Below are positions 18,478-30,876 of a stretch of DNA of 64,000 nucleotides, piece after piece. This DNA is from Achromobacter kerstersii (GTDB taxonomy: Bacteria; Pseudomonadota; Gammaproteobacteria; Burkholderiales; Burkholderiaceae_B), in contig NZ_CADIJQ010000011.1 of NCBI RefSeq assembly GCF_902859595.1, positions 1 through 64,000 of the forward strand, given 5' to 3'. The position numbers and the translations under genes are program-made. The notes beneath the pieces are model-generated. The model did not search any database. It was not told where the DNA came from and saw only the letters and a list, made by a program, of their open reading frames with translations. Position 1 is the first letter of the stretch. Each line of letters begins with the position of its first letter.

Positions 18478-19413
18478 TCAGGCGACTTCGCCTTCCTCGC
18501 CTTCCTTCTTGACCGGCTTGATCAGGTCTTCGCGTTTCACGCCCATCCACATGGCCAGCGCGGCGGCGACGAACACCGACGAGTAGATGCCGAACCAGAT
18601 GCCGATGGTGAGGGCCATGGCGAAGTAGTGCAGGGTGGGGCCGCCGAAGAACAGCATGGCCAGCACCATCATCTGCGTCGAACCGTGGGTGATGATGGTC
18701 CGCGAAATGGTTTGCGTGATGGCGCTGTTGATGACTTCCTGCACGTCCGCCTTGCGGTACTTGCGGAAGTTCTCGCGGATACGATCCATGATGACCACGG
18801 ATTCGTTCACGGAGTAGCCCAGCACCGCCAGCACGCCCGCCAGCACCGACAGCGAGAATTCCCACTGGAAGAAGGCGAAGAAGCCCAGGATGATCACCAC
18901 GTCGTGCAGGTTGGCGATCACGCCGGCGACGGCGAACTTCCATTCAAAGCGGAAGCCCAGGTACACCATGATGCCGATGACCACGACCAGCAGCGCCATC
19001 AAGCCGTTGTGCAACAGCTCCTGGCCGACTTGCGGGCCCACGAATTCCACGCGGCGCAGTTCGACGCCGGAGTCGGCCGTCTTCAGCGCGGCCATGACGG
19101 TTTCGCTTTGGGTCGCCGACGTTTGGCCTTCCTGCAGCGGCAGGCGGATCATGACGTCGTGCGAGGTGCCGAAGTTCTGCACCTGGAAGTCGGTGTAGCC
19201 CAGCTTGGACACCACGCCCCGCACGTTTTCCAACTGCGCCGTCTGGGCGTAGTTGACTTCCATGACCGTGCCGCCGGTGAACTCGATCGACAGGTGGAAG
19301 CCGCGCGTGAGGATGAAGAAGACCGCCAGGACGAACGTGACGAGACTGATGATGTTCAGCACCAACGCGTGGCGCATGAACGGGATGGTGCGGTGAATAC
19401 GGAAAAATTCCAT
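18478..19413 (-). CDS. secF: protein translocase subunit SecF
   Basis: 311 residues with six membrane segments and a periplasmic domain between the first two. It forms SecDF with SecD and uses the proton gradient to pull exported proteins out of the SecYEG channel. The RND-type segments VLGYSVNESVVIMDRIREN and MVLAMLFFGG are present. It lies 54 bp after secD. Confidence 0.97.
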   Translation of the reverse strand: MEFFRIHRTIPFMRHALVLNIISLVTFVLAVFFILTRGFHLSIEFTGGTVMEVNYAQTAQLENVRGVVSKLGYTDFQVQNFGTSHDVMIRLPLQEGQTSATQSETVMAALKTADSGVELRRVEFVGPQVGQELLHNGLMALLVVVIGIMVYLGFRFEWKFAVAGVIANLHDVVIILGFFAFFQWEFSLSVLAGVLAVLGYSVNESVVIMDRIRENFRKYRKADVQEVINSAITQTISRTIITHGSTQMMVLAMLFFGGPTLHYFAMALTIGIWFGIYSSVFVAAALAMWMGVKREDLIKPVKKEGEEGEVA

Positions 19414-19467
19414 TTTTCGCCTTCGGTTCTTTTCTGTGGAGGGCGGCTTGCGCCGCCCGCCTTATTG

Positions 19468-21348
19468 TCAGTTAGCCTTCGGTTTCCAGACTTCGCCGAT
19501 GGAAATCGTGGTGAGCTTCTTCTTGCGGCCGTAGTACAGATTGGCCAGCGCGCGCACACCCACCACCGACGAGAACATCGAGGTCAGGATGCCCAGGCAG
19601 TGCACCACCGCGAAGCCGCGGATCGGACCCGAACCGAAGGCCAAGAGCGCCAGACCGACGATGAGCGTCGTGAGGTTGGAGTCAAGAATGGTGCCCCAGG
19701 CGCGTTCGAAACCTTGGTGAATGGCCTGCTGCGGAGAAGCCCCCGCGCGCAATTCTTCCCGTATCCGCTCGTTGATCAGCACGTTCGAGTCAATGGCCAT
19801 ACCGAGCGTCAGCGCGATAGCGGCAATGCCGGGCAGCGTGAGCGTGGCTTGCAGCATGGACAACAGCGCCAGCAGCAACAGCACGTTCAGCGTCAGGCCG
19901 ACGGTGGAGAACACGCCGAACAAGTGGTAGTACAGGATGATGAAGGCAGCGATGGCCAGGAAACCGTACAGCGTCGAATGGAAGCCCTTCGAGATGTTGT
20001 CGGCGCCCAGGCTCGGGCCGATGGTGCGTTCTTCGATGATGGACATCGGTGCGGCCAGCGCGCCGGCGCGCAGCAGCAGCGCGGTGTCGGCAGCTTCTTC
20101 GGAGCTCATGCTGCCCGAGATCTGCACTTGGCCGCCCGCGATTTCGCTGCGGATGACCGGCGCCGTGACCACTTCACCCTTGCCGTTTTCAAACAGCAGG
20201 ATGGCCATGCGCTTGCCGATGTTGTCGCGGGTGACGTCGCGGAAGATGCGGGCGCCCTTGGAATCCAGCGTCAGGTGGACGGCGGCTTGCTGGGTTTGCG
20301 AATCGCGGCCGGGCTGGGCGTCTTGCAGGTTTTCACCCGTCAGGACGACCTGGCGGCGAACCAGAATCGGACGGCCGTCGCGGTCGTTGTAGCGTTCCAG
20401 GCCGAACGGCACGGTGCCGCCCATCAGCGCGGCTTGCGCGGTGGGGGTGTCGTCAACCATGCGGATTTCCAGCGTGGCGGTGCGGCCCAGCAATTCCTTG
20501 GCCTTGGCCACGTCTTGCACGCCGGGCAGTTGCACCACGATGCGGTCCGAACCTTGTTGCTGGATGACCGGTTCGGCCACGCCCAGTTCGTTGATCCGGT
20601 TGTGCAGGGTGTTGATGTTCTGCTTGAGCGCCGAGTCTTGCACGCGCTGGACGGCGGCCGGGTTCAGGGCGCCCATCAGCAGCGGCTTGCCGCCTTCTTC
20701 GCGCTCGGTGAATTCCAGGTCGGGCAGGCGGGTGCGCAGCGTCGAGATGGCGCGGTCGCGGTCGTCGTTGTTGGCGAACGTGGCGGCCACACCCATGCCG
20801 GAGCGTTCGACGCTGGCGACGTTGACCTTCTGGTCACGCAGCACCGAGCGCACGTCGGCCGACAGCGAGTCGTAGCGGGCGGTGAGCGCGCCCTGCATGT
20901 CGACTTGCAGCAGGAAGTGCACGCCACCGCGCAAGTCCAGGCCCAGGTACATGGGCTTGGGGGCGAACCAGCCCATCGCGCGCATCCAGGCGGGCGAGGC
21001 GGGCAGCAGGTTCAGCGCCACGGTGTAATGCGGGTCGCCTGCGACGGTATTCAGGGATTTGTCGATGAGATCGCGCGCCTGCAATTGCAGGTCGGTCGAG
21101 GAGAAGCGGGCGCGCACGGTGCCGAGCGTGCCGTTCTGTTCGTAGAACACCCCTTCGTTGGGGATTTTGGCGTCCGTCAGGATCTGATCGACCCGGCTCA
21201 GCATGGCCGCGTCGACCTTGATGGTGGCTTTGGCGCTGGACACCTGGACGGCAGGGGATTCGCCGTAGAAATTGGGAAGCGTGTACAGCAGGCCAATGAT
21301 GACCGCGATCAGGACCGTAATGTACTTCCAGAGGGGATAGCGGTTCAT
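19468..21348 (-). CDS. secD: protein translocase subunit SecD
   Basis: 626 residues. It has one N-terminal membrane segment, a large periplasmic P1 region, and five C-terminal membrane segments with the GMAIDSNVLINERIREEL signature. It is the partner of SecF. It is in the order yajC-secD-secF with 113 bp to yajC upstream. Confidence 0.97.
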   Translation of the reverse strand: MNRYPLWKYITVLIAVIIGLLYTLPNFYGESPAVQVSSAKATIKVDAAMLSRVDQILTDAKIPNEGVFYEQNGTLGTVRARFSSTDLQLQARDLIDKSLNTVAGDPHYTVALNLLPASPAWMRAMGWFAPKPMYLGLDLRGGVHFLLQVDMQGALTARYDSLSADVRSVLRDQKVNVASVERSGMGVAATFANNDDRDRAISTLRTRLPDLEFTEREEGGKPLLMGALNPAAVQRVQDSALKQNINTLHNRINELGVAEPVIQQQGSDRIVVQLPGVQDVAKAKELLGRTATLEIRMVDDTPTAQAALMGGTVPFGLERYNDRDGRPILVRRQVVLTGENLQDAQPGRDSQTQQAAVHLTLDSKGARIFRDVTRDNIGKRMAILLFENGKGEVVTAPVIRSEIAGGQVQISGSMSSEEAADTALLLRAGALAAPMSIIEERTIGPSLGADNISKGFHSTLYGFLAIAAFIILYYHLFGVFSTVGLTLNVLLLLALLSMLQATLTLPGIAAIALTLGMAIDSNVLINERIREELRAGASPQQAIHQGFERAWGTILDSNLTTLIVGLALLAFGSGPIRGFAVVHCLGILTSMFSSVVGVRALANLYYGRKKKLTTISIGEVWKPKAN

Positions 21349-21461
21349 TGCCGGCTACTTCATGTCAGGGTGATAAAAGGGCCGCCCGGGCGATGAACGC
21401 GGCGGGCGGCGGTGGGTCCCATCAAACGTAATTAAGAGCCCGATGGGGCTCTATTAGACGC

Positions 21462-21806
21462 TTAAAGGGCCTTGATGGTTCCTTTAGGAAGCACGGTCGA
21501 AACCGACGACTTCTGCATGATCACTTCGACGGGCTTGTCGGCCAGCTCGGAGACTTCAACGGTCACGTAGCTGTCGTTGACCTTGGTGACCTTGCCGAGC
21601 ATGCCGCCGGCGGTGACCACTTCGTCACCCTTGGCCAGGGCGGCGATCAGGTTACGGTGCTCTTTCTGACGCTTCATCTGGGGACGGATCATCAGGAAAT
21701 AGAGGATCACGAACATCAGGACGATGGGCAACATGCCCATCAACGCATTACCTTCAGGGGCGGCGGCTTGAGCCACGACGAGGCTTGCGGTATCGATAAC
21801 GGACAT
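21462..21806 (-). CDS. yajC: preprotein translocase accessory subunit YajC
   Basis: 114 residues: one membrane segment (MLPIVLMFVILYFLMIRPQ) and a small cytoplasmic domain (GDEVVTAGGMLGKVTKV). It associates with SecDF. An AGGAG site lies 7 nt before the ATG. Confidence 0.96.
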   Translation of the reverse strand: MSVIDTASLVVAQAAAPEGNALMGMLPIVLMFVILYFLMIRPQMKRQKEHRNLIAALAKGDEVVTAGGMLGKVTKVNDSYVTVEVSELADKPVEVIMQKSSVSTVLPKGTIKAL

Positions 21807-22055
21807 TGAATTCTCCTGCGTTTAAGTCTGTTTGGGTTGTTTGTTGCTACGGCTGGCGATGCCCGGGTTCTCTGTGTAACCGTGGGTCAGCGTCAAACCT
21901 CTTAGCTGTCTTGTTATGCGCCCATCCCCGCGCGAGCCATGGATAGGGCAAGCCGACTATTGTATCTATCTTATTGCCAGCCTTTCACTAGGGAGGGAAC
22001 CGAATCTATGGGGGCGAATTCCCGATAGAAAAGGCCCCCCTGGAAAAAGGCCGGT

Positions 22056-24247
<2,192 letters not shown>

Positions 24248-24473
24248 GCGGATATCTGTCTGTCAGTGAGGGCCGGCGGCGCAAAACGCAGGCCGCGACG
24301 GCCGGGCGAGCTCGGGGCAACCGGCTATTGTAAAGGGGACGGTTAATAGGGGCGGAACAGAGGGGATTCCGAGGGGGTTGCGCCGCGCCATTCCCGCCGT
24401 ATAACTGCGTTCACCGCCGTAGCGGATCGGCGTCGTCCTTACAACGACATCCGCGCACCCAAGGAGACCGCGC

Positions 24474-25628
24474 ATGACCCCTCGTAGCACCTTGATGGCC
24501 GCCGCCCTGGCGGCCTTGATGATGGCGGGCGGCTCGCCCGCGCTGGCGCAAGTGAAGATTGGCGCCACCCTGTCCACGACCGGCCCGCAGGCGTCGCTGG
24601 GCATCCCCGAACGCAACACCATCAGCCTGTTGCCCACCGAAATCGGCGGCATGAAGGTTGAATACATCGTCCTGGATGACGCTTCCGACACCACCCGGGC
24701 CGTCAGCAATTCCCACAAGCTGATCTCCGAGAACAAGGTGGACCTGATCATCGGTTCCACCACCACGCCCAACACGATGGCCATGCTGGATACGGTGGCA
24801 ACCGGGGCCACGCCCGTTATTACGCTGGCCTCGTCGGCCCGGCTGATTGACCCGGTGGACGACAAGCGGCGCTGGGTGTTCAAAACGCCACACTCCGATT
24901 CGCTGATGGCCGAAGGCATCGCCCGCCACGCCGCCGCCAATGGCGTGAAGAAGCTGGGCTTCATCGGATTCAACAACGCCCTGGGCGAGACCTTCTGGGT
25001 GGAAGTCGAGAAGGCGGCCAAGAAGCACGGGATCGAGGTGGTGGGCAGAGAAAGCTTCGCGCCGGCCGACACCTCGGCCGTCGCCCAGACCTTGAAATTG
25101 ATCGGCGCGGCGCCCGACGCCGTGGTGGTGGGCGCGTCTGGCACGCCGGCCGCCATGCCCGCCCGGGCGCTGCGCGAACGCGGCTTCAAGGGCAAGATCT
25201 ATTTCAACCATGGCGTGGCCAACAACGATTTCCTGCGCGTGTGCGGCACGGCCTGCGAGGGTGCCTGGGTGCCGGTCGGGCCGGTGATGGTGGCTGACCT
25301 GCTGCCCGCTGACAACCCGGTCAAGGCCACGGCGCAGGCGTTCGCGAAGAAGTACGAGGCCGCCAACGGGGCGGGCAGCGTGTCGCTCTTCGCCGCCTAC
25401 ACCTGGGACGTGGGCCTGCTGCTGCAACAGGCGATTCCCGTCGCGCTGAAAACGGCCAAGCCCGGCACGCCCGAGTTCCGGGCCGCGCTGCGCGACGCCC
25501 TGGAGAACGTCAAGAACCTGCCGACCGCGACGGGCGTGGTCAGCATGAGCCCCACCGATCACAACGGGCTGGACGAGCGGGCGCTGGTCATGGCGACCGT
25601 GGCGTCCGGCAAGTGGCGCTTGCAGTAA
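24474..25628 (+). CDS. periplasmic binding protein, branched-chain amino acid type
   Basis: 384 residues. A signal peptide (1-25, cleavage near ALA-QV) is followed by a Leu/Ile/Val-binding-protein fold (VKIGATLSTTGPQASLG). Such proteins feed HAAT-type ABC importers, but no permease or ATPase gene is adjacent, so this is an orphan receptor. AAGGAG lies 7 nt before the ATG. The ligand could be an amino acid, an aromatic acid or a urea-like compound. Confidence 0.9.
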   Translation: MTPRSTLMAAALAALMMAGGSPALAQVKIGATLSTTGPQASLGIPERNTISLLPTEIGGMKVEYIVLDDASDTTRAVSNSHKLISENKVDLIIGSTTTPNTMAMLDTVATGATPVITLASSARLIDPVDDKRRWVFKTPHSDSLMAEGIARHAAANGVKKLGFIGFNNALGETFWVEVEKAAKKHGIEVVGRESFAPADTSAVAQTLKLIGAAPDAVVVGASGTPAAMPARALRERGFKGKIYFNHGVANNDFLRVCGTACEGAWVPVGPVMVADLLPADNPVKATAQAFAKKYEAANGAGSVSLFAAYTWDVGLLLQQAIPVALKTAKPGTPEFRAALRDALENVKNLPTATGVVSMSPTDHNGLDERALVMATVASGKWRLQ

Positions 25629-25658
25629 ACCGCCGGGCGCGGGGCGGGCGGGCGGTTT
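25627..25658 (+). terminator. possible hairpin after the binding-protein gene
   Basis: AAACCGCC starting inside the TAA stop pairs with GGCGGTTT 16 nt later. It is GC-rich but lacks a U-run, so it is only a weak terminator candidate. Confidence 0.35.
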
Positions 25659-25739
25659 CCAGCAGGCCTGGCCGCCCGTAACCGTCTCAGGTTTTGTATG
25701 CTCTCGGGTTTGCAGGACTAGCAACCGGGTGGACAAGGC

Positions 25740-27188
25740 ATGACGGGACAAGCGAATAAGCGGGTGGGCGGGCTGAAGCAATGGCTGGCCGGCGGGCTGC
25801 TGGCCCTGTCCGCGGGGGCGGCCTGCGCGCAAGTCCAGGGCTTGCCGCCCAACGTCGTCAACGCCTGGAAGGCCACCAAGCTGCCCGACAGCGCGCTGTC
25901 GCTGGTCGTGCAAGAGCTGGGCGGGCAGCGTCTGGTGGCGCTGAACGCGAAGGAGGCTCGCAACCCGGCTTCGGTGATGAAGCTGGTTACCACCTGGGCC
26001 GCGCTGTCCGAGCTTGGCCCCAACTATGTCTGGCGCACGGAATTCATGACGGCACCGGGCGCGCGCCCCGACGCCAAGGGCGTGCTGGCCGGCCCCTTGT
26101 ATCTGCGGGCGGGCGGCGACCCCCAATTTCTGATGCAAGACCTGTGGGCGCTGCTGCGCGAACTGCGCTTGCGCGGGGTCAAGCAGATCAACGATCTGGT
26201 TATCGACCGCAGCATCTTTGGCCAGGTCGCAACCGACCCGGGCGCCTTCGATGGCGCCCCGGACCGCGCCTATAACGCCAGCCCCGACGCCCTGATGGTG
26301 GGTTTCGGTGCGCTGCGCCTGCTGTTCACGCCAGACGCCGCCGCCCATAAATGGGTGCCGCTGATCGATCCGCCGTTACCCGGCCTGAAGATCGAAGGCA
26401 GCGTGGAATGGAGCGACATCCGCTGCCCCGGCCCCCCGGTGGTGACGACCGAGCCGCTCATCACCCAACAAGGCGTGACGATCCGCGTGGGCGGCAAAGT
26501 GGCGGGTTCTTGCGGCGAATTCAGTTTGTACCGGCTGGCGTTGTCGCAACCCGACTACGCCACCGAAATCTTCCGCATGCTCTGGAAGGAGTTGGGCGGC
26601 ACGTTCAAGGGGCAGGTCCGGGCGGGCATGGTGCCGGCTGACGCCGTGGTGCTGGCCTCGCATGATTCGCCGACGCTGGCCGAGGTGATCCGCCAGATCA
26701 ACAAGCGCAGCAACAACGTCATGGCGCGCACGCTGCTGTTGACCTTGGGCGCCGAACGCGGCCGCCGGCCCGCTACCGTGGGCAGCAGCGAGGCCGTGGC
26801 CAAGGGGCTGCTGGTCAAGCAGGGGCTGGACATGCCGGAGCTGGTCATCGACAACGGCGCGGGCCTGTCGCGTGATGCGCGCGTGTCGGCTGACAGCCTG
26901 GCTTCGATGTTGACCGTGGCCTGGAATTCGCCGGTTATGCCGGAGTACATTTCGTCCTTCGCCATTGCGGGGGTGGACGGCACGGTGCGCCGCCGCCTGA
27001 AAGGCGATGGCACGCAGGGCATGGCCCACCTGAAGACGGGGTCGCTGCGCGACGTGCGCTCGATTGCCGGGTACGTGCTGGGCGCCAGCGGCAAGCGCTA
27101 TGTGGTGGTCAGCATCGTCAACCATGAGCAGGCGGGCGCTGTCCGGGCGTTTGACGACGCGCTCATCGCCTGGCTTGCCGATCAATAG
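25740..27188 (+). CDS. dacB: D-alanyl-D-alanine carboxypeptidase/endopeptidase (PBP4)
   Basis: 482 residues, class C penicillin-binding protein. It trims and cleaves peptidoglycan cross-links in the periplasm. A signal peptide ends near ACA-QV (residue 30). Active-site motifs are SVMK (78-81), SNN in NKRSNNVMA and KTG in HLKTGSL. The large insertion between the first two motifs is normal for PBP4. Short 13-bp repeats follow the stop. Confidence 0.96.
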   Translation: MTGQANKRVGGLKQWLAGGLLALSAGAACAQVQGLPPNVVNAWKATKLPDSALSLVVQELGGQRLVALNAKEARNPASVMKLVTTWAALSELGPNYVWRTEFMTAPGARPDAKGVLAGPLYLRAGGDPQFLMQDLWALLRELRLRGVKQINDLVIDRSIFGQVATDPGAFDGAPDRAYNASPDALMVGFGALRLLFTPDAAAHKWVPLIDPPLPGLKIEGSVEWSDIRCPGPPVVTTEPLITQQGVTIRVGGKVAGSCGEFSLYRLALSQPDYATEIFRMLWKELGGTFKGQVRAGMVPADAVVLASHDSPTLAEVIRQINKRSNNVMARTLLLTLGAERGRRPATVGSSEAVAKGLLVKQGLDMPELVIDNGAGLSRDARVSADSLASMLTVAWNSPVMPEYISSFAIAGVDGTVRRRLKGDGTQGMAHLKTGSLRDVRSIAGYVLGASGKRYVVVSIVNHEQAGAVRAFDDALIAWLADQ

Positions 27189-27189
27189 A

Positions 27190-27215
27190 CCACAACAACA
27201 GGCCGCAACAACAGG
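27190..27215. repeat. 13-bp x 2 repeat after dacB stop
   Basis: Two units (ccacaacaacagg, ccgcaacaacagg) and a partial third start 1 nt after the TAG stop of dacB. This is the smallest of the 3'-end repeats in the window. Confidence 0.75.
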
Positions 27216-27344
27216 CCACAACTTTCTTAAACCGATTACGATCCTCGGGTGTGGCTCGAAAACGGGCGACGCAAACGCGTTGCGCCGGTCTGGTTCCCCC
27301 GAGGCGATAACCCCTGTATTTCAATATTCTGGAGAGTTACGCAC

Positions 27345-27983
27345 ATGCCTGTGCACGAAATCCGCCATCCGCTGATCCGCCATAAGCTCGGGATCATGCG
27401 TCGCGCAGACCTCAGCACGAAGAGCTTCCGTGAGTTGTCGCAGGAAGTGGGCGCGCTGCTTACCTATGAGGCGTCCAAGGATCTGCCGCTGGCGCCGACC
27501 ACCGTGGAAGGCTGGTGTGGCCAGGTTCAAGTCGAGAAAATTGCGGGCAAAAAGGTCACGGTCGTGCCGATTTTGCGCGCTGGCATCGGCATGCTGGACG
27601 GCGTGCTCAGCCTGATTCCGGGCGCCAAGGTCAGCGTGGTGGGCGTGGCCCGCAACGAAGAAACGCTGGAAGCGCACACGTACCTGGAACGCCTGGTGGG
27701 CGAACTGGACCAGCGCCTGGCGCTGATCGTCGACCCCATGCTGGCCACGGGCGGCTCCATGGTTGCTGCTATCGACCTGCTCAAGCGCGCCGGCTGCAAG
27801 GAAATCCGCGCGCTGGTGCTGGTGGCGGCGCCGGTGGGTATCGATACCGTGCTGGCCAAGCACCCGGACGTGCATATTTATACGGCGTCCATCGATGACG
27901 GCTTGAACGAACACGGCTACATCATGCCGGGCCTGGGTGATGCGGGCGACCGCATTTTCGGGACCACGCAAAAGACGGATTGA
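27345..27983 (+). CDS. upp: uracil phosphoribosyltransferase
   Basis: 212 residues. It makes UMP from uracil and PRPP in pyrimidine salvage. The PRPP-binding loop [10 protein letters not shown] and the uracil-binding end ([20 protein letters not shown]) are present. GGAG lies 9-10 nt before the ATG. It is monocistronic, with a hairpin terminator after it. Confidence 0.97.
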   Translation: MPVHEIRHPLIRHKLGIMRRADLSTKSFRELSQEVGALLTYEASKDLPLAPTTVEGWCGQVQVEKIAGKKVTVVPILRAGIGMLDGVLSLIPGAKVSVVGVARNEETLEAHTYLERLVGELDQRLALIVDPMLATGGSMVAAIDLLKRAGCKEIRALVLVAAPVGIDTVLAKHPDVHIYTASIDDGLNEHGYIMPGLGDAGDRIFGTTQKTD

Positions 27984-27990
27984 AAGGCAG

Positions 27991-28033
27991 GGCCGGGGTG
28001 ACGTTGCGTCATGTTGCGTTCCCCCGGCCTTTT
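27991..28033 (+). terminator. terminator after upp
   Basis: GGCCGGGG (27991-27998) pairs with CCCCGGCC (28022-28029) and is followed by TTTT. The loop is long (23 nt). It lies between converging upp and cysG. Confidence 0.65.
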
Positions 28034-28043
28034 CCTCAGCCGG

Positions 28044-29441
28044 TCACCGCCCCTCCAGATGCTGCCCAAACCATTGGAGTTTCGGCGCGAGACCGGCGAC
28101 CTCGCCCACGATCAACAATGCGGGCGAATGAATGCCATGTTCCGCCGCCAATCGGGGTAACGCCTCCAGCGTGCCGGACAGCACCCGCTGTTCCGGCCGG
28201 CTGCCGTTTTCAATCAACGCGAACGGGGTCTGGGCGGCGCGTCCGTGGCTCAGCAGCCTGCGGGTCAGCAGGTCCAACTGCCCCACACCCATATAGAACG
28301 CCAGCGTCTGCTTTTCACGCGCCAGCGCGGGCCAATCCAGGTTGTCTTCATCTTCGCGGCAATGCGCCGTGATCAGGCGTACCGATTGCGCGTGCTCGCG
28401 GTGCGTGAGCGGAATGCCCGCATAGGCCGCACAGGCTAGTGCGGCGGTAATGCCCGGCACCACTTCATAACGCACGCCGTGCGTGCGCAGATATTCCAGT
28501 TCTTCGCCGCCCCGGCCAAAAATAAACGCGTCGCCGCCTTTCAGCCGCACTACGCGGCGGCCCGCTTGCGCATGTTCCACCAGCAGCGCGTGGATGCGGG
28601 CCTGCGTGGCGTGGTGGTTTTCGCCGGGCAGCTTGCCTACGGGCACGCGGTCGGCATCGCGGCGCGCCAGCGACATGATGTCGTCGCTGACCAGGCGGTC
28701 GTACAGAATGACGTCTGCTTCGTTCAGCGCGCGCAATGCCTTCAAGGTCAGCAGGCCGGGGTCGCCAGGGCCGGCGCCGACCAGCACGACGCTGCCGTCG
28801 GCAGGCGCGATGGGCGTGTCCAGCGCGTCAGACAACGCGGCTTCGGCCTGTGCGGGTTGCTGCTGGCGCAGAAAGCCAGCGACGGGGCCGTCCAGCAGCC
28901 AGTCGTAGAAGCGGCGGCGCGCGCCCAGATCCGGGTGGCTTGCACGAATGCGCTTGCGGTAGGTTGCGGCCAGCGCGGCCAATTGGCCCAGCGTGTGGTC
29001 GAACAGCGATTCGATGCGCTCGCGTACGCGGCGCGCCAGCACGGGCGCCACGCCCGACGATGAAATGGCCACGATGACGGGCGAGCGGTCAACGATGGAC
29101 GGCACCTGAAAGGACGACAGTTCGGGGTCGTCCACCACATTGGCAAAGATGCGGCGCGCGCTGGCCGCGTCCGATACGGTGGCATTGGCGCTGCGATCGT
29201 CCGTTGCGGCCACCACCAGCCAGATGTCGTCCAGCCAGGCTGGGTCGAACCGGCCGGGCAAATAGCGAATGCGGCCGTCTGCGGCAAGCGCCGTCAGCGC
29301 AGGCGTGAGTTCCGGCGCGCCCACGACGACATCTGCGGCGGCTTCCAGCAGGGCAAGCGTCTTGCGCTCCGCCACCGCGCCGCCGCCCACCACCAGCACC
29401 CGCCGATTTTTCAGATCGGCAAAAATCGGGAAAAGCTTCAT
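28044..29441 (-). CDS. cysG: siroheme synthase (trifunctional)
   Basis: 465 residues. The N-terminal part (1-205) is the precorrin-2 dehydrogenase/ferrochelatase with a Rossmann motif ([13 protein letters not shown]). The C-terminal part (215-460) is the uroporphyrinogen III methyltransferase ([45 protein letters not shown]). It makes siroheme for sulfite and nitrite reductases. No sulfur or nitrogen assimilation genes are adjacent. Confidence 0.96.
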   Translation of the reverse strand: MKLFPIFADLKNRRVLVVGGGAVAERKTLALLEAAADVVVGAPELTPALTALAADGRIRYLPGRFDPAWLDDIWLVVAATDDRSANATVSDAASARRIFANVVDDPELSSFQVPSIVDRSPVIVAISSSGVAPVLARRVRERIESLFDHTLGQLAALAATYRKRIRASHPDLGARRRFYDWLLDGPVAGFLRQQQPAQAEAALSDALDTPIAPADGSVVLVGAGPGDPGLLTLKALRALNEADVILYDRLVSDDIMSLARRDADRVPVGKLPGENHHATQARIHALLVEHAQAGRRVVRLKGGDAFIFGRGGEELEYLRTHGVRYEVVPGITAALACAAYAGIPLTHREHAQSVRLITAHCREDEDNLDWPALAREKQTLAFYMGVGQLDLLTRRLLSHGRAAQTPFALIENGSRPEQRVLSGTLEALPRLAAEHGIHSPALLIVGEVAGLAPKLQWFGQHLEGR

Positions 29442-29674
29442 CTCTTAGCCGCCTCGGGTGTCCCCGGCAAAATATCACCCGATGATAGGGACGGGTTTAC
29501 ATCCCCACAACTTTTGATTTCATGAATCCATATTTCCAGAACTTATTTGACGGGGGCGCTCTGCGAACGCGCGTTTCGGACACGTTCCGACATACGCCGC
29601 CCGGTTTAACCGGTGTAGTATCAAACCGCCGTTCGCTCGGGCGGGCGGCGCTTTCCGGATATATGGAGTGGCTT

Positions 29675-30406
29675 GTGACGATGCGAAAAATGGCATCCCT
29701 GATTTTGGCGGCGGGCGCGCTGGGCGCGGCCGCGTCGGCGCAGGCCGGCGTTTGCGATGCGCAGTTCATGCATGACGGCGGCGCGGTGCAACTGACCGGC
29801 TCGGGCAACTTGTCCTTGGGCGCTGACCTGACCTTCGCCGAGGTTACAAAAAGCAATGGCGACAACTGCCGCGCACGCGTGCAAGGCGTCGCCACGTTCA
29901 GCTATGCAGGCCTGCCGCCGGGCAAGTCCAAGCTGGATTATTTGATGACGGTAAAGGGCGGCCAAGCCACCTTTTTGCGCTACGCCAATGCCGGCGAAGC
30001 CCCGCAACCTTCCGAAGGCCAGTTTGATTTGCGCATGCTGGGTTTGTTCGCGTACGACGGCAAGCTCAACCCGGGACAAAAACTGCCCGGCTCGTCGTTC
30101 CGTTTGAAGATCGGCAAGGAAGCGCCGGTGGGCGGCCAGCCCAGCACAACGGTGCGCATCGGCGAGAAATCGGTGGGCCAGAAGAAGGCGGTGAACACGG
30201 CGCTGGGCAACCAGTCGTGCCATCCCATCACGTATACGCGCAACTCGGACCCCACGATGGCGACCTTCCAAGGTTTGACCATTCCGATCCCCGGCATGAA
30301 CACGACCGTCACCGATTGGTATTGCCCCGCGGTGAACCTGGTGATGAAGCAAGACATTGATCAAGGCGGTGTAAAGTCAGCCGTTGAAATTACGCAGATC
30401 AAGTAG
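29675..30406 (+). CDS. exported protein of unknown function
   Basis: 243 residues. The start is placed at a GTG at 29675 because GGAG lies 6 nt upstream; an ATG at 29681 is an alternative. A signal peptide (MASLILAAGALGAAASAQA) is cleaved before GVCDAQF. The mature protein appears to be a beta-rich periplasmic domain with four cysteines (VCDAQF, DNCRAR, QSCHPI, DWYCPA), probably two disulfides. I do not recognise a family. The 233 bp upstream is shared with divergent cysG. Confidence 0.7.
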   Translation: MTMRKMASLILAAGALGAAASAQAGVCDAQFMHDGGAVQLTGSGNLSLGADLTFAEVTKSNGDNCRARVQGVATFSYAGLPPGKSKLDYLMTVKGGQATFLRYANAGEAPQPSEGQFDLRMLGLFAYDGKLNPGQKLPGSSFRLKIGKEAPVGGQPSTTVRIGEKSVGQKKAVNTALGNQSCHPITYTRNSDPTMATFQGLTIPIPGMNTTVTDWYCPAVNLVMKQDIDQGGVKSAVEITQIK

Positions 30407-30489
30407 CACACAGTATCAAGCGGGCCATGCTGCGGGCATGGCGGCTGGTATGATGTTTTCGTCATAGACACACAACAGGAGCTCAAAAA

Positions 30490-30807
30490 ATGGCCACGAG
30501 AAAATCCGAAGAAGTCGCAAAAGAAAAACTCATCGACAGTGTCAAGACCAGTTTGAATGACGCCGAAAACCTGCTGCGCGAAGCGGCCGGCACCACCGGC
30601 GAAAAGGCAAACGAACTGCGTGACCGCGCCATGACCTCGCTCAAGCGCACGCGCGAAGCCCTATACGAAGCCCAAGACGCCGTGCTGGAGCGTGGCCGCA
30701 AAGCCGCTCGCGCCACCGACGACTACGTGCACGACAATCCCTGGCAAGCCATCGGGATCGCAGGCGTGACCGGCCTGCTGCTCGGCTTGCTGATCAGCCG
30801 CCGCTGA
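30490..30807 (+). CDS. DUF883 (ElaB/YqjD-like) membrane-anchored protein
   Basis: 105 residues: a long charged amphipathic helix (coiled-coil-like, residues 5-80) and one C-terminal membrane segment with GIAGVTGLLLGLLISRR. E. coli relatives ElaB and YqjD are tail-anchored and bind ribosomes in stationary phase. AGGAG lies upstream of the ATG. It is followed at 69 bp by a YqjE-like gene, the same arrangement as E. coli yqjD-yqjE-yqjK. Confidence 0.9.
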   Translation: MATRKSEEVAKEKLIDSVKTSLNDAENLLREAAGTTGEKANELRDRAMTSLKRTREALYEAQDAVLERGRKAARATDDYVHDNPWQAIGIAGVTGLLLGLLISRR

Positions 30808-30876
30808 TAAGGCTTGGACGTCCGGGCGGGCCGCGCCGGCATCTTGCCGCGCTGCCCGCCCGGTGTCCTTCATGCC

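Noticed and set aside
18451-21396. 981-residue frame on the plus strand
   Set aside because: It is the shadow of secF-secD on the opposite strand; His/Gln/Arg-rich composition with no family features.
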